The notes: generated by a model not told the origin, from the sequence alone. DNA of 64,000 bases from Verrucomicrobiales bacterium (GCA_029213195.1 JARGNI010000026.1:19975-83974), one strand, 5' to 3'. Positions 16,289-25,617 are shown, counted from the stretch's first letter. Translations and numbers: made by a program.

Positions 16289-17386
16289 ATGAATACGCCT
16301 CTATTTAAAGTCTTCATGCCGGAATCGGTAATTCCGAAGCTTCAAGAAACTCTATTCAGCGGATATATCGCGGAAGGTGAGAAAGTTTTCGAGCTCTCGA
16401 AGCAGATGCGTGAGTTCGTAGGAAACGAGAATCTTGTTCTCATGAATTCCTGTACTTCCGCTCTCGCAATCGCATTGAGGCTTTCGGGGACCAAACATGG
16501 TTCCGAAGTCATTTCGACCCCATTGACTTGTGTCGCTGCGAACCAGGCAATCTCGTCCCTGGGTGCGAATGTTGTCTGGGCAGATGTGGAAAAGGAAACG
16601 GGGATGGTGGACCCATCGACGCTGGAGGATCTGATCACGGAGAAGACCACCGCAATCATGATTCTGCATAAGGAAGGGGATCCAGCCAAGCTGGATGAGA
16701 TCCTGACAATTGCTCATCGCCATGGGATCAAAATGGTTGAAGACGCTGCCCACGCGATCGGCGCCGAATACAAAGGAAAGAAAATCGGGAGTTATGGGGA
16801 CTTTGCCTGTTTCTCATTCCAGGCGATCAAGCACATCACGACCGGAGATGGAGGAGCTCTGGCTTGTGGTGATCCGGAAGACGCCGCCAGAGCAAGAAAG
16901 ATGAAGTGGCTCGGAGTGGATAAAGAGAAAACCTATGCCGGTAGTCCGTGGCTCGAAGACATCGATGACTGGGGCTATAAGGCGAATATGCATGATATTT
17001 CTGCCACGATCGGGTTGGAAATGATGCCTCACTTGCAGTCCATCATCGATGCCCACAACCGGAATGGCAGATTGCTCGACGAGCTCCTGCAAGGAGTCTC
17101 CGGCATAAATCTCGTCCCACGTTCCGAGGAGCATTTTTCGACTTACTGGGCCTATTGCCTTCTGGTTGAGGAGAGAGAGAAGCTGATGAAAAAGCTGGCC
17201 GATCATGGATTTGGTTCAGGGCAGATCCATCCCCGAAATGACCGTTACAGTTTGTTTGCGTATGCAAACAGAGAGTTGCCGGGTGTTGATTATTTCGATC
17301 CTCGTGAGTTGGCCATTCCTTGTGGATGGTGGATGGAGAAAGAGGACGTCGGCAGGTTGGCTGATGTAATCAAGAGTGGCTGGTAG
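16289..17386 (+). CDS. second DegT/DnrJ/EryC1-family sugar aminotransferase
   Basis: A protein of 365 residues of the PLP-dependent sugar aminotransferase family, only distantly similar to the upstream WbpE. It shows LMNSCTSALAIAL, the EDAAHAIGA aspartate (D152), and FSFQAIKHITTGDGGAL with the PLP lysine K181. The 'K-H-I-T-T-G-D-G-G' form is common in enzymes that aminate 4-keto-6-deoxy sugars, such as PglE-like and perosamine-synthase-like proteins. The likely substrate is a 4-keto sugar made by the WbpM/PglF-like or CapE-like dehydratase of the same locus. The product cannot be decided from sequence. Confidence 0.88.
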   Translation: MNTPLFKVFMPESVIPKLQETLFSGYIAEGEKVFELSKQMREFVGNENLVLMNSCTSALAIALRLSGTKHGSEVISTPLTCVAANQAISSLGANVVWADVEKETGMVDPSTLEDLITEKTTAIMILHKEGDPAKLDEILTIAHRHGIKMVEDAAHAIGAEYKGKKIGSYGDFACFSFQAIKHITTGDGGALACGDPEDAARARKMKWLGVDKEKTYAGSPWLEDIDDWGYKANMHDISATIGLEMMPHLQSIIDAHNRNGRLLDELLQGVSGINLVPRSEEHFSTYWAYCLLVEEREKLMKKLADHGFGSGQIHPRNDRYSLFAYANRELPGVDYFDPRELAIPCGWWMEKEDVGRLADVIKSGW

Positions 17387-17407
17387 AAACCAAATTTATA
17401 TATCCTT

Positions 17408-18532
17408 ATGAAAGTAATGACCATCGTAGGTACTCGCCCGGAGATTATCCGGATGGCGAGTATCATCAAGAAACTGGACCAATATTGTGATCATGTTCTT
17501 GTCCATACTGGGCAAAATTATGATTACGAACTGAACAAAGTCTTTTTCGAAGACCTTGAATTGCGAGATCCTGACCACGTTCTCGACGTTCGTTCGGACA
17601 CTCTTCATGGACAACTCGGGAACATTATTTCGCAGACCGGCGACATTATTTCCCGGATCATGCCGGATGCTGTTGTCGTTCTTGGAGATACCAATTCTGC
17701 GCTTTCGGTAATCAACGCCAAGCGATTGAAGATCCCGATTTTTCATATCGAGGCAGGTGATCGATCCTTCGACGAGAATGTTCCGGAAGAGCTGAATCGT
17801 CGGCTCGTCGACCACACGGCTGACGTGAATCTCGCCTACACGGAGTACAGTCGACGAAATCTCCTGCGAGAAGGCATTCATCCCAATAAGATCTTCGTGA
17901 TCGGGAGCCCAATTCGCGAGGTCTATCTCGATATGTGGGACAAGTTTGAGTCCTCGAATATTCTCTCCGAGTTGAATCTTGAGAAAGGGGATTTCTTCAC
18001 CGCGAGTATTCACCGGGAAGAGAACGTCGATCTACCGGGTCGTCTCGAGACAATGGTCGATAGTTACAATGCTCTTTGTGAGCGTTACGACATGCCCATC
18101 GTGGTTTCGACCCACCCAAGAACTCGTGTGCGGCTCGAGCAGCAGGGTTTGCTGGAGAAAAGCGACAAGCGCATCATCTGGCACAAGCCGTTTGGCCTGA
18201 TCGATTTCATCTGGCTCCAAGTCAATTCCTTCTGCGTGGTTTCCGACAGTGGGACGATTCACGAGGATTCAAGCATCCTGGGCTTCCCGGCGATCGCAAT
18301 TCGGAAATCGACGGAGAAAGCGGAATCAATCGACGCAGGTCACTGTGTGGTGACTGGCTTGGAGTCTGAATCGGTGCTCGATTCAGTGAACATCGCGGTG
18401 ACGGAAAAGATCGATCCAGTCGAGTCTCCCGTTCCTGACGCCTACACGCCTCGTCGTGTTGCGAACAAGGTGGCGCGAATCGTAGTTGGTATGACCAAGA
18501 TCGTCGACGAACGCGTCTGGGGGAAGAAGTAG
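17408..18532 (+). CDS. capG: UDP-N-acetylglucosamine 2-epimerase family, CapG/FnlC-like
   Basis: A protein of 374 residues, GT-B-like fold epimerase. It starts MKVMTIVGTRPEIIRMA and contains HTGQNYDYELNKVFFEDLEL, HIEAGDRSFDENVPEELNRRLVDH, SIHREENVD and VSDSGTIHEDSSILGFPAI. The FDENVPEE/NRRLVDH form and the length near 375 match the CapG/WbjD/FnlC group, which epimerises C2 in the last step of UDP-L-FucNAc synthesis, rather than WecB. CapE-like and CapF-cupin-like genes follow directly, which supports this reading. It acts in the cytoplasm. WecB-type UDP-ManNAc formation is the alternative. Confidence 0.88.
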   Translation: MKVMTIVGTRPEIIRMASIIKKLDQYCDHVLVHTGQNYDYELNKVFFEDLELRDPDHVLDVRSDTLHGQLGNIISQTGDIISRIMPDAVVVLGDTNSALSVINAKRLKIPIFHIEAGDRSFDENVPEELNRRLVDHTADVNLAYTEYSRRNLLREGIHPNKIFVIGSPIREVYLDMWDKFESSNILSELNLEKGDFFTASIHREENVDLPGRLETMVDSYNALCERYDMPIVVSTHPRTRVRLEQQGLLEKSDKRIIWHKPFGLIDFIWLQVNSFCVVSDSGTIHEDSSILGFPAIAIRKSTEKAESIDAGHCVVTGLESESVLDSVNIAVTEKIDPVESPVPDAYTPRRVANKVARIVVGMTKIVDERVWGKK

Positions 18533-18542
18533 GATCAAAGAG

Positions 18543-18971
18543 ATGAGCAAGTGGAAATCTCCATGGGAGCTGAGGAATCCGAATTTCTATGAGGACCCTC
18601 GGGGGGGACTCTTCGAGGTTCTTCGATTCAAGGATGACGAAGTTCCTGGAGTCGGGCAAATCTACACGTTCTCGATTGCCCCCGGGATGCGTCGGGGAGA
18701 TCACTACCACAAGAAGAAGGAGGAATGGTTTACGTGCGTGAGTGGGACTGCCATCGTTCTTCTCAGTTCGGATGATGGGAAATGCGAGGCCATTGAACTC
18801 TCCGCTACGAAACCAGGGGTGATCTATTCCGCACCTGGTACCTCTCATGCGTTGGTCAACGAGAAGAGCGAGCCTGCCGTGATCGTTTCCTACGGATCCA
18901 AGCAGCACGATCCGGATGATCCGGATACGTTTGCAAATGAGGCTTATCCTGGATGGACGGGGGCTTCCTGA
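18543..18971 (+). CDS. stand-alone CapF-type cupin (sugar 3-epimerase domain)
   Basis: A protein of 142 residues forming one cupin domain. It matches the C-terminal third of CapF/WbjC: D-x-RG-x-L-F-E-V near the start, then IAPGMRRGDHYHKKKEEWF with the metal-binding H-x-H and E residues, and the closing DPDDPDTF. In CapF this domain epimerises C3 of the 4-keto-6-deoxy sugar made by CapE, while the N-terminal SDR half then reduces C4. That reductase half is absent here: the gene begins with its own ATG ten bases after capG, and no remnant lies upstream. A WxcM-like sugar isomerase is the other possibility. Confidence 0.82.
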   Translation: MSKWKSPWELRNPNFYEDPRGGLFEVLRFKDDEVPGVGQIYTFSIAPGMRRGDHYHKKKEEWFTCVSGTAIVLLSSDDGKCEAIELSATKPGVIYSAPGTSHALVNEKSEPAVIVSYGSKQHDPDDPDTFANEAYPGWTGAS

Positions 18972-19006
18972 GATTTCTTCTCAAATAACAAACGAGAGAT
19001 TAGAAT

Positions 19007-20014
19007 ATGTTGGACGGAAAAAGAATTCTGGTTACAGGCGGAACGGGTTCCTTCGGGAATCACTTTGTCGATTTTTTGACGAAAAAGTACGACTGTGAGG
19101 AAATCATTATCTACAGTCGGGATGAGCTGAAACAATACCAGTTTCGAATCGATCACGAGGCGGGGAATCTCAGTTTCGTGATTGGCGACGTTCGCGATCG
19201 TGATGCGATTCGTGATGCGATGAAGGGGGTGGATTTCGTGTTTCACGCGGCAGCATTGAAACAGGTTCCGTCCTGTGAGTTTCACCCAATGGAAGCGGTG
19301 AAGACGAACGTGACCGGCACGGCAAATGTCCTCGATGCAGCGGAGGCAGAAGGTGTCTCCAAGGTGGTTGTCCTCAGCACCGACAAGGCGGTCTATCCGA
19401 TCAATGCAATGGGGATCTCGAAGGCGATGATGGAGAAAATCACACTCGCGAAGGCGGTTCAGACGCGAACGGATACGGTCTTTTGCGGAGTTCGTTATGG
19501 GAACGTGATGTACTCGAGAGGTTCGATCATTCCCCGGTTCATCGCCCAGATTAAAAATGGAGAACCGCTTACGATTACACACCCGGATATGACGCGGTTC
19601 CTTCTGCCTCTTCCGGTTGCGGTCGAACTCGTCGCCTTTGCCATGGAAGAGGGGAAGGGAGGTGATCTCTTCGTTCGAAAAGCACCTGCTGCTACGGTAG
19701 AAGTGGTCGCCAAAGCACTACTCAAGATGTTTGGTGGAGACAACGAGTTGCTGAATATCGGCATTCGTGCCGGGGAGAAGATGCACGAAACGCTGGTGAC
19801 GAAGGAAGAGCTTCATCGTGCCCGTGAGTTCGATGACTATTATCAGGTCACATCCGAGGCTGGAGAGGACTACGACAAGTACTATCGCGAGGGGGTTAGT
19901 CGGGAGATTCCGGATGACGGATACACTTCGGAGAATACCGAGCGACTTGATGTCGACGGTGCGGTGGAACTCCTCAAGACGCTACCTCAGGTGCAAGCTG
20001 AATTGAACCAATGA
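19007..20014 (+). CDS. capE: UDP-N-acetylglucosamine 4,6-dehydratase (inverting), CapE/FnlA-like
   Basis: A protein of 335 residues, extended SDR. The NAD motif GGTGSFG is at 11-17. The active site has the STDKAVYPINAMGISK stretch with M135 and K139: methionine takes the place of the usual tyrosine, as in CapE, FlaA1 and WbpM. HAAALKQVPSCEFHPMEA is a signature of CapE/FnlA. It converts UDP-GlcNAc to the 4-keto-6-deoxy-L-arabino sugar, the first step to UDP-L-FucNAc or a related sugar. Its neighbours capG and the cupin gene complete part of that route. The stop overlaps the next gene by four bases (ATGA). Confidence 0.92.
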   Translation: MLDGKRILVTGGTGSFGNHFVDFLTKKYDCEEIIIYSRDELKQYQFRIDHEAGNLSFVIGDVRDRDAIRDAMKGVDFVFHAAALKQVPSCEFHPMEAVKTNVTGTANVLDAAEAEGVSKVVVLSTDKAVYPINAMGISKAMMEKITLAKAVQTRTDTVFCGVRYGNVMYSRGSIIPRFIAQIKNGEPLTITHPDMTRFLLPLPVAVELVAFAMEEGKGGDLFVRKAPAATVEVVAKALLKMFGGDNELLNIGIRAGEKMHETLVTKEELHRAREFDDYYQVTSEAGEDYDKYYREGVSREIPDDGYTSENTERLDVDGAVELLKTLPQVQAELNQ

Positions 20015-20907
20015 TTCCTCGAGAGTTTCTCTCTGATCTGCTCGGGGTTGAGATTCCCGAAGACCTCGATGTCGAGTCCCTTGGGCACATCGGGTTTACC
20101 GAGCACGACCGGCCGAAGATGCTCGTGTTTTGTGAGTCGGAGAAATACCTCGATTCCATCGACAACGAGTCTGTTTCTGCCGTGTTGACGAACAACGAAC
20201 TCGTGGACAAGGTCAGGGACCTAGGGAAAGTTCCCGTGGTGGTAGATGATCCTCGAGACGCCTTTCAGGTTGTCAGAGATGCTTGGGCTCGAAAGATCTA
20301 TCTCGAGGAGCCTAGCTCGGTCTCGAGTGGGGCGGATATTCATCCCAGTGCGGTCATCTCCAATTACAATGTCCAAATCGAAGAAGGGGCAGTCATCGAG
20401 CCCAATGTTACGATCTTGAATGACGTGAAGATAGGCAAAGGTGTTTTTATTGGTGCCGGAACGGTTCTGGGAACTGCCTTTGATCTCAAGATTTCCAAAC
20501 AGGGCAACATATCAAGGAATTTTCACGATGGGCGGGTCATGTTGGAAGAAGGAGTCGAAATTCATTCCAACTGCACGGTAGACAAGGGGAACAGCTTTCA
20601 CGGGGACACCATCCTGCGAAGGAACGTGAAGGTGAGTCATCAGTGCTACATCGGGCATTCCACTCAGATCGACACGGCAACATTTGTGATGGCGAATGTT
20701 TCGATTGCTGGTGGTGCGAAGATCGGGAAGTCGGTAGTGATTGATCCCGGTGCCCGAATCTGCTCTTTCGTAAACGTTGGCGACAGGGTGAGGATCACGA
20801 CGGGTTCGGTGGTTGCCTACGATGTTGAAGAAGGGGAGCGGATCACAGGAAACTTCGCCGTGCCTCATGAGGTTTTCATGAACGAATACCGTGAGCGGAC
20901 AAAATGA
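20011..20907 (+). CDS. LpxD-like left-handed beta-helix acyltransferase
   Basis: A protein of 298 residues. The first 100 residues form a small alpha/beta domain like the uridine-binding domain of LpxD. From about residue 105 hexapeptide repeats (IHPSAVI, IEEGAVIEPNVTI, IGKGVFIGAGTVLG, IGKSVVIDPGARI) build a left-handed beta-helix. VSHQCYIGHSTQID contains the histidine expected for catalysis. It is shorter than LpxD (about 340) and lies in a sugar-nucleotide operon, so it probably N-acylates an amino sugar made by one of the DegT aminotransferases. Acetyl versus longer acyl donor cannot be settled; the nearby ACP operon makes an acyl donor possible. Confidence 0.85.
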   Translation: MIPREFLSDLLGVEIPEDLDVESLGHIGFTEHDRPKMLVFCESEKYLDSIDNESVSAVLTNNELVDKVRDLGKVPVVVDDPRDAFQVVRDAWARKIYLEEPSSVSSGADIHPSAVISNYNVQIEEGAVIEPNVTILNDVKIGKGVFIGAGTVLGTAFDLKISKQGNISRNFHDGRVMLEEGVEIHSNCTVDKGNSFHGDTILRRNVKVSHQCYIGHSTQIDTATFVMANVSIAGGAKIGKSVVIDPGARICSFVNVGDRVRITTGSVVAYDVEEGERITGNFAVPHEVFMNEYRERTK

Positions 20908-20992
20908 GTTCAACGGCTCTGGGAGCCGGTGTTGTAAGCAATTTCGAGGTGCGCAGAACTCTCTGATTGTATCAACTTAGCTAAAGAGCGAG

Positions 20993-21005
20993 TTCAAAAT
21001 TTGAA
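20993..21005. promoter_or_regulatory. short palindrome before the glycosyltransferase pair
   Basis: TTCAAA and TTTGAA arms flank a single A in the 125-base gap before the first of two paralogous glycosyltransferase genes. The TTCA/TGAA half-sites resemble those of the dyad at 11448-11469, but the spacing differs, so a shared regulator is doubtful. Confidence 0.2.
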
Positions 21006-21032
21006 GTGCGGCATCGTGCTGCAGACCTCTGG

Positions 21033-22223
21033 ATGAGGATCACAGCTCCCAAGTTCGGTGTGTTGTATGTGCAGCACACAACGCATGCCTCCTACTACGA
21101 TGACTGGCTCGACGCGTTTTGTGAAGCCGGGGCGGAGCCTTACAATATTTTCAGGAAGTCGGAAGGAGAACGGCTCAAGGCCGACCTCGGCGATTTGGAA
21201 GGGCTCGTCTGCTTGCACTCAACGACCGCAGACAATCTCTACTACCTGAAGAGCGTTTCGCCGATTCTCCAGTCGAGAAGAGGTCGCCTGGTCGTTTTTG
21301 TCGGCAACGAATACAATTCTGCTGGTGGAGGCATGGCTTCCAAGCGGTCTCTCTTGAAGGAGTTGGGAGCGCAGGTGGCAGCGTCGCAGTTGTTGCAGGA
21401 AACGTGTGATTGGCTCTACGAAGGAGTCTGCGAGAAGGCGGTCTCAGTTCCGCATGCCCTCAATCCGAAAGTGTTTGAAGCGGGGCCGGACTTTTCTTCG
21501 CGGCGTCGAGACTTGGGGGTCCGATCTTTCCGATACCCGGGCTTTCTCGGGGATGAAGAGCGAAATGGCCTTCTCCAACAAGTCACCCGAATGGCGGCAG
21601 GGGATGAAAGAGTCGACATCTCGACTACAGAGCGACTTTCTCGAGAAGATTGGTGTGATTTCCTCAAGGATTCGGTTTCTACGATTTCAACCGAAGCTGG
21701 CTCCTATTTTCTGGAAAAGGACGACACAATCGTTCGCGCGCTGGAAGAACGCTATCGCGAAGGGGGAGAAATATCGACCGACTCGCTGATATATCGTGTC
21801 GGGCAACGTCTGCCATCGGACATGAAGCGGAGAATCCGGGAATGGCTTTCCAAGACTTCAGGGGCCCCGGGCTACGAAGGTAGCTGGGCCGAGAAGATTC
21901 AGTTTTCCGATATTGAAGATGAGTTCTTCCCTGAAGAAAAGCGGTGCCCTTTCCACAGCAAAATTATCTCAGCGAGGCATCTCGAAGCCGTAGGCACCGG
22001 CACGATTCAGATCCTGCTCGAAGGAAGATACAACGATCTCTTGAAGGCCGGGGAACACTATCTTGAGCTCAGGAAAGACCTGAAGAATTTGTCAGAGTTG
22101 GTTGATGCTGTCCGCGAGCCTCAGCAGTTTGAAGAAATGACGAGAGACACTCGTGAGATGGTCATGTCCTCTCATACTCACCGCCATCGTGTTCAGCAGG
22201 TGCTTGGGGAAGTCTTCGCCTAG
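21033..22223 (+). CDS. GT-B-like glycosyltransferase, paralogue A
   Basis: A protein of 396 residues. I do not recognise a named family with certainty. The C-terminal block ISARHLEAVGTGTIQILLEGRYNDLLKAGEHYLEL resembles the nucleotide-sugar-binding end of CgeB/DUF3880-type GT-B enzymes, where 'R-x-x-E-x-x-x-x-G-T' and 'G-x-Y-x-x-L-x-x-G-x-H-Y' recur. The N-terminal half has Rossmann-like strands (FGVLYVQH, LVCLHSTTADNLYYL, RLVVFVGNEYNS). It is a clear tandem paralogue of the next gene, with matching blocks YxDDWLDAF, RLVVFVGNE, VPHALNP and STEAGS. I chose the ATG at 21033 because it aligns exactly with the start of paralogue B; an upstream GTG at 21006 is possible. Probably adds a sugar to the surface glycan. 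Confidence 0.72.
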   Translation: MRITAPKFGVLYVQHTTHASYYDDWLDAFCEAGAEPYNIFRKSEGERLKADLGDLEGLVCLHSTTADNLYYLKSVSPILQSRRGRLVVFVGNEYNSAGGGMASKRSLLKELGAQVAASQLLQETCDWLYEGVCEKAVSVPHALNPKVFEAGPDFSSRRRDLGVRSFRYPGFLGDEERNGLLQQVTRMAAGDERVDISTTERLSREDWCDFLKDSVSTISTEAGSYFLEKDDTIVRALEERYREGGEISTDSLIYRVGQRLPSDMKRRIREWLSKTSGAPGYEGSWAEKIQFSDIEDEFFPEEKRCPFHSKIISARHLEAVGTGTIQILLEGRYNDLLKAGEHYLELRKDLKNLSELVDAVREPQQFEEMTRDTREMVMSSHTHRHRVQQVLGEVFA

Positions 22224-22322
22224 TTAGCGCAAGAAGATAGGATTGAGGGGCGAGTTAAAAGAAGTCATTCCGATTCTACTCCTCATTCCACAATCGTCCG
22301 AATCGTCGTTCCGTAGTCAACA

Positions 22323-23516
22323 ATGGGGGCTTCTCTCAGTAAAATTGTCATTCATCTTCAGTATCCGAACCGATCGTCATATTTTGATGATTGGCTCGAT
22401 GCTTTTCGCGCGAAGATGTTCGTGCCGGTGAACTTGCTTTCCCTGAGAGAGGTCAGGCGGAAGCGTAGCTTAATCGAAGAGGCAGACCTGATCGTTATCC
22501 TGCATTCGGTTACGGCAAACAACTTGGTTTATCTCGAGCAGACCCTTCCGATCTTTGAGAAGCGAAAAGGCCGGTTGGTGGTTTTCGTAGGCAATGAGTT
22601 TAACGCCGTGTCGAATGGAATGCGGCACAAGCGGGATTTGATTCGTGAACTGGGAGCTGAGGTCGTAGCCACTCAGTTGCTCAAGGAAACCGGGGATTGG
22701 CTCTACTCCGACGTCTGCGATGAGGTGGTTTCAGTCCCCCATGCATTGAACCCGAATGCATTCCAACCGGGTCTTGGTATTGCAAAGCGAAACATAAAAA
22801 TCGGAGTCAGGGCCGGGCTGTATCCATCTCTACTAGGCGACGACGAAAGGAATCGGCTCCTTGAAAAGCTTAAGAAATTGAGTGCATCGGACGAGGGGAT
22901 CGATATTTCGATGGATGCCCGATTGGATCGCAAAGGCTGGAGTAGTTTCCTCCAGGGATGTCAGTCGACACTTTCGACGGAGGCTGGTAGCTGGTTTCTC
23001 GACAAGGAAGACCTGTTGATTCGCAGAATTGAGAGTGACTTCGGGGTGAAGCGGGGGGTGTCGACGAGGTCAGTCTTCTATCGTGTTGGGCAAAGACTGC
23101 CATGGAGATTGAAGGGCATTGCAAAAAAGATTTTGGGTGCAAACCAGGTTAGCGTGAAGAGAACGAATTCGGAAGAGGAGGATCCTCTTTCTCTGGCTGC
23201 ATTGCAGAGGGACTACTTCACGGAGGACGCGAGGTGTCCCCACTACAGCAAATGTGTTTCTTCGAGGCACTTCGATGCGATCGGAACGAAAACGATTCAG
23301 GTGCTCATGGAAGGGCGGTACAATGATATCCTCTCTCCCGGGAAGCACTACCTTCCGATCAGTCGTTCTCTCAAGGAACTTGATGAGGTTGTTGAGCAGC
23401 TCTCTGACGCGACCCAGTTTCAGGAAATGGTCGATGAGGCCTACGAGTACGCGATGGATGCTCATAGGCACGATCACCGAGTTGATTACCTTTTGGCAAG
23501 CTTGGGTTTGAGCTGA
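22323..23516 (+). CDS. GT-B-like glycosyltransferase, paralogue B
   Basis: A protein of 397 residues, the same length and layout as paralogue A. Shared landmarks are SYFDDWLDAF near residue 20, GRLVVFVGNEFN near 84, VSVPHALNPNAF near 136, STEAGSWFL near 222, FYRVGQRLPWRLK near 250 and the C-terminal SSRHFDAIGTKTIQVLMEGRYNDILSPG. Both proteins carry a 'C-P-x-(H/Y)-S-K' element shortly before that block (EDARCPHYSK here), which could be a structural or substrate-binding feature of this pair. The sequences have diverged well beyond a recent duplication, so the two enzymes probably make different linkages or use different acceptors. Function is inferred from the C-terminal block and from context. 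Confidence 0.72.
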   Translation: MGASLSKIVIHLQYPNRSSYFDDWLDAFRAKMFVPVNLLSLREVRRKRSLIEEADLIVILHSVTANNLVYLEQTLPIFEKRKGRLVVFVGNEFNAVSNGMRHKRDLIRELGAEVVATQLLKETGDWLYSDVCDEVVSVPHALNPNAFQPGLGIAKRNIKIGVRAGLYPSLLGDDERNRLLEKLKKLSASDEGIDISMDARLDRKGWSSFLQGCQSTLSTEAGSWFLDKEDLLIRRIESDFGVKRGVSTRSVFYRVGQRLPWRLKGIAKKILGANQVSVKRTNSEEEDPLSLAALQRDYFTEDARCPHYSKCVSSRHFDAIGTKTIQVLMEGRYNDILSPGKHYLPISRSLKELDEVVEQLSDATQFQEMVDEAYEYAMDAHRHDHRVDYLLASLGLS

Positions 23517-23568
23517 CGCAGAACGTTCGGTTCAAAGACTTTCAGGATTTTCGCCACTGACAATAGAA

Positions 23569-25617
23569 ATGATTCCGGTAATTCAGCTCCTCCGTTGTTT
23601 TGCGGTTCTGGTTGTTTTTGTCTACCACCTGAATCCAGGGTTTGCCTCTGGAGGATATCTGGGCGTCGACATCTTCTTTGTTATTTCGGGTTTTGTAATC
23701 ACCCGATCAATCATCGCTAAACTGGATCAGGGTCGTTTCCAGGTCTCCGACTTTTTTGTTCGAAGGGCTTTTCGGATCCTTCCACCATTGTTGCTGGTTC
23801 TCGTTCTGGTTGCGGTGGTTGCCTTGCTCTTCGCTGGTCCGGTTCGCTATCAGCAGATTTTTGGGAGTCTTCCCTGGTCGTTTGCCCAAGTCAGTAATCT
23901 CTATTTTGGAAGATCCAGTGACTATTTCGCGATGGATGAGACTCTCAATCCATTGCTACATACATGGTCACTTGGTGTGGAAGAGCAATTCTATGCGTTC
24001 TTTCCCTTTCTCCTGATTCTACTCTATCGCGTGAAATCCCTTAAGGAGAACCGTGCGGTTGTCCTTGGGTTCGCTCTGCTCGCTTCGCTCGTGGTGTCTC
24101 ACCTGGTATACCGGTGGTATGGCGCCAATTGGGATTTCTTCCTTCCTGTGAGCCGATTCTGGGAGTTTCTCTTGGGCGCAGTCCTTTCGGTGGTTCGATT
24201 GCCGGAGCTTGGTGGTTTGATGAGGAAGACGGTGCTCTTGAGCGGTTGGCTTATCCTGGCTCTGGCCTGCTTTGGGTTCGAGGAGAGCTTCGTCGAGGAG
24301 GACCTTCTGGTTCTTTTTCCGCTTCTGGCGGTGGGAATCGTGCTCAGCCAGAGTCTGAACTCGCCTTTTTCCAACAAGTTCTGGAAACCTTTCCTGTTCA
24401 TCGGCGACATCTCCTATTCTCTCTATCTGTGGCATTGGCCGGTCATTTGCCTTTTCAAGGCTGTCGGCGGTTTCGGTATCGAGTCCGTCGCTCTCGAGTA
24501 TTTGCTTGTTGTCCTCACGACCTTCCTGTTTTCTTCGTTGCAGTATCGCTATTTTGAACTCCCACTTCGAGACTTCGGACGCCGGCCGAGAAAGTCGTTT
24601 CGAGGGAGAGTGAATGTTCTTGCCAGGGTTCTCGGCATCTGTCTGCTCTTCGGGGGAATCTCGTTTGCATTGAAGAGTGAAAGTGATTCTGGTTGGCGGG
24701 TAGTAGAGGATTCAAGGAATCCGGGTGAAGCGGCGTTGAAACGCTTCGAGAAGGAAGGGCTTGTCGAAGTGGTCAGAAGTAGTGGAGGCGAAGGATTTGA
24801 TGCAGCAATCGAGCAGATCGAGAAAGCGGGGTTCAATGCTCTACTGATTGGGGATAGTCACGCGGAGCACTACTGGCCTGCTGTGGAAGCATTTTGCGGC
24901 GAGCGTGAATTGAAATTGGGAGGTCTCTTCGGAGACGGATTCTGGTCGGCAAGTGCAAGAGATCGATTCAACTATTCCGCTTCAGGCCGTTTGCTTGGAA
25001 AACATGGGCAGCGGAACGATTCCAGGATAACTGAGTGGCTTTGGGATTTTGTCGTAGTAGATCCGTCCGTCAGCACAGTATTTTTCGCGCAGAATACAAA
25101 CTTCTATATCAATGGGGGAATCTCGGACGGGAGCCCGACAGGACATCTATCTTTTGATGTGGCCATTCCCGAGAAGGAGGTGGCAATAGAGGTCAATCGT
25201 GCATTGTATCGCAAAGACTTTTCGGACCTGGTTTCCCGGATGGTTGCTGGCGGAAAGAAAGTGATTTTGTTAGGGCAGGTTCCGCAGCTCGATGGATCGC
25301 CACGGGTGGTTTTCGGTCACCTTCCGAAAGGCAGAAGTTGGTTTGTCAATGAAACCGACGACGAAGAGGAAGATCTGCAGCGTGTCGACTTTCTTCCGGG
25401 ATTGCAGCAGCGGTTTGCATTTGAGCGCAAACTCTATGCGGATTTCGCGGAACGATTCGAAAATGTCTTTTTCTTCGATTCTCACGTCTTGATCCAATCG
25501 CCATACGACCAAGACGGTGAAGTTCTGTATTTTGATGACGATCATCTCAACGAGAAGGGATCGCGTTGGATCACACCCGGGTTGAAGGAATTCCTGCAGG
25601 ACGAGCTCGAAAGGTGA
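23569..25617 (+). CDS. OafA/YrhL-type membrane O-acyltransferase with SGNH domain
   Basis: A protein of 682 residues. Residues 1 to about 345 form the acyltransferase-3 membrane domain of ten or so helices, with the FVYHLNPGFASGGYLGVDIFFVISGFVITRSI signature (catalytic His in VYHL) and HTWSLGVEEQFY. After a linker, residues from about 420 form an SGNH hydrolase-like domain with ALLIGDSHAEHYWP (block I serine) and a late FDDDHLNEKG (block V Asp/His). Such proteins move acetyl or other acyl groups across the membrane onto O-antigen or other surface glycans. The frame is intact, unlike the homologue at 29604. This is one of three family members in the locus. Confidence 0.92.
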   Translation: MIPVIQLLRCFAVLVVFVYHLNPGFASGGYLGVDIFFVISGFVITRSIIAKLDQGRFQVSDFFVRRAFRILPPLLLVLVLVAVVALLFAGPVRYQQIFGSLPWSFAQVSNLYFGRSSDYFAMDETLNPLLHTWSLGVEEQFYAFFPFLLILLYRVKSLKENRAVVLGFALLASLVVSHLVYRWYGANWDFFLPVSRFWEFLLGAVLSVVRLPELGGLMRKTVLLSGWLILALACFGFEESFVEEDLLVLFPLLAVGIVLSQSLNSPFSNKFWKPFLFIGDISYSLYLWHWPVICLFKAVGGFGIESVALEYLLVVLTTFLFSSLQYRYFELPLRDFGRRPRKSFRGRVNVLARVLGICLLFGGISFALKSESDSGWRVVEDSRNPGEAALKRFEKEGLVEVVRSSGGEGFDAAIEQIEKAGFNALLIGDSHAEHYWPAVEAFCGERELKLGGLFGDGFWSASARDRFNYSASGRLLGKHGQRNDSRITEWLWDFVVVDPSVSTVFFAQNTNFYINGGISDGSPTGHLSFDVAIPEKEVAIEVNRALYRKDFSDLVSRMVAGGKKVILLGQVPQLDGSPRVVFGHLPKGRSWFVNETDDEEEDLQRVDFLPGLQQRFAFERKLYADFAERFENVFFFDSHVLIQSPYDQDGEVLYFDDDHLNEKGSRWITPGLKEFLQDELER

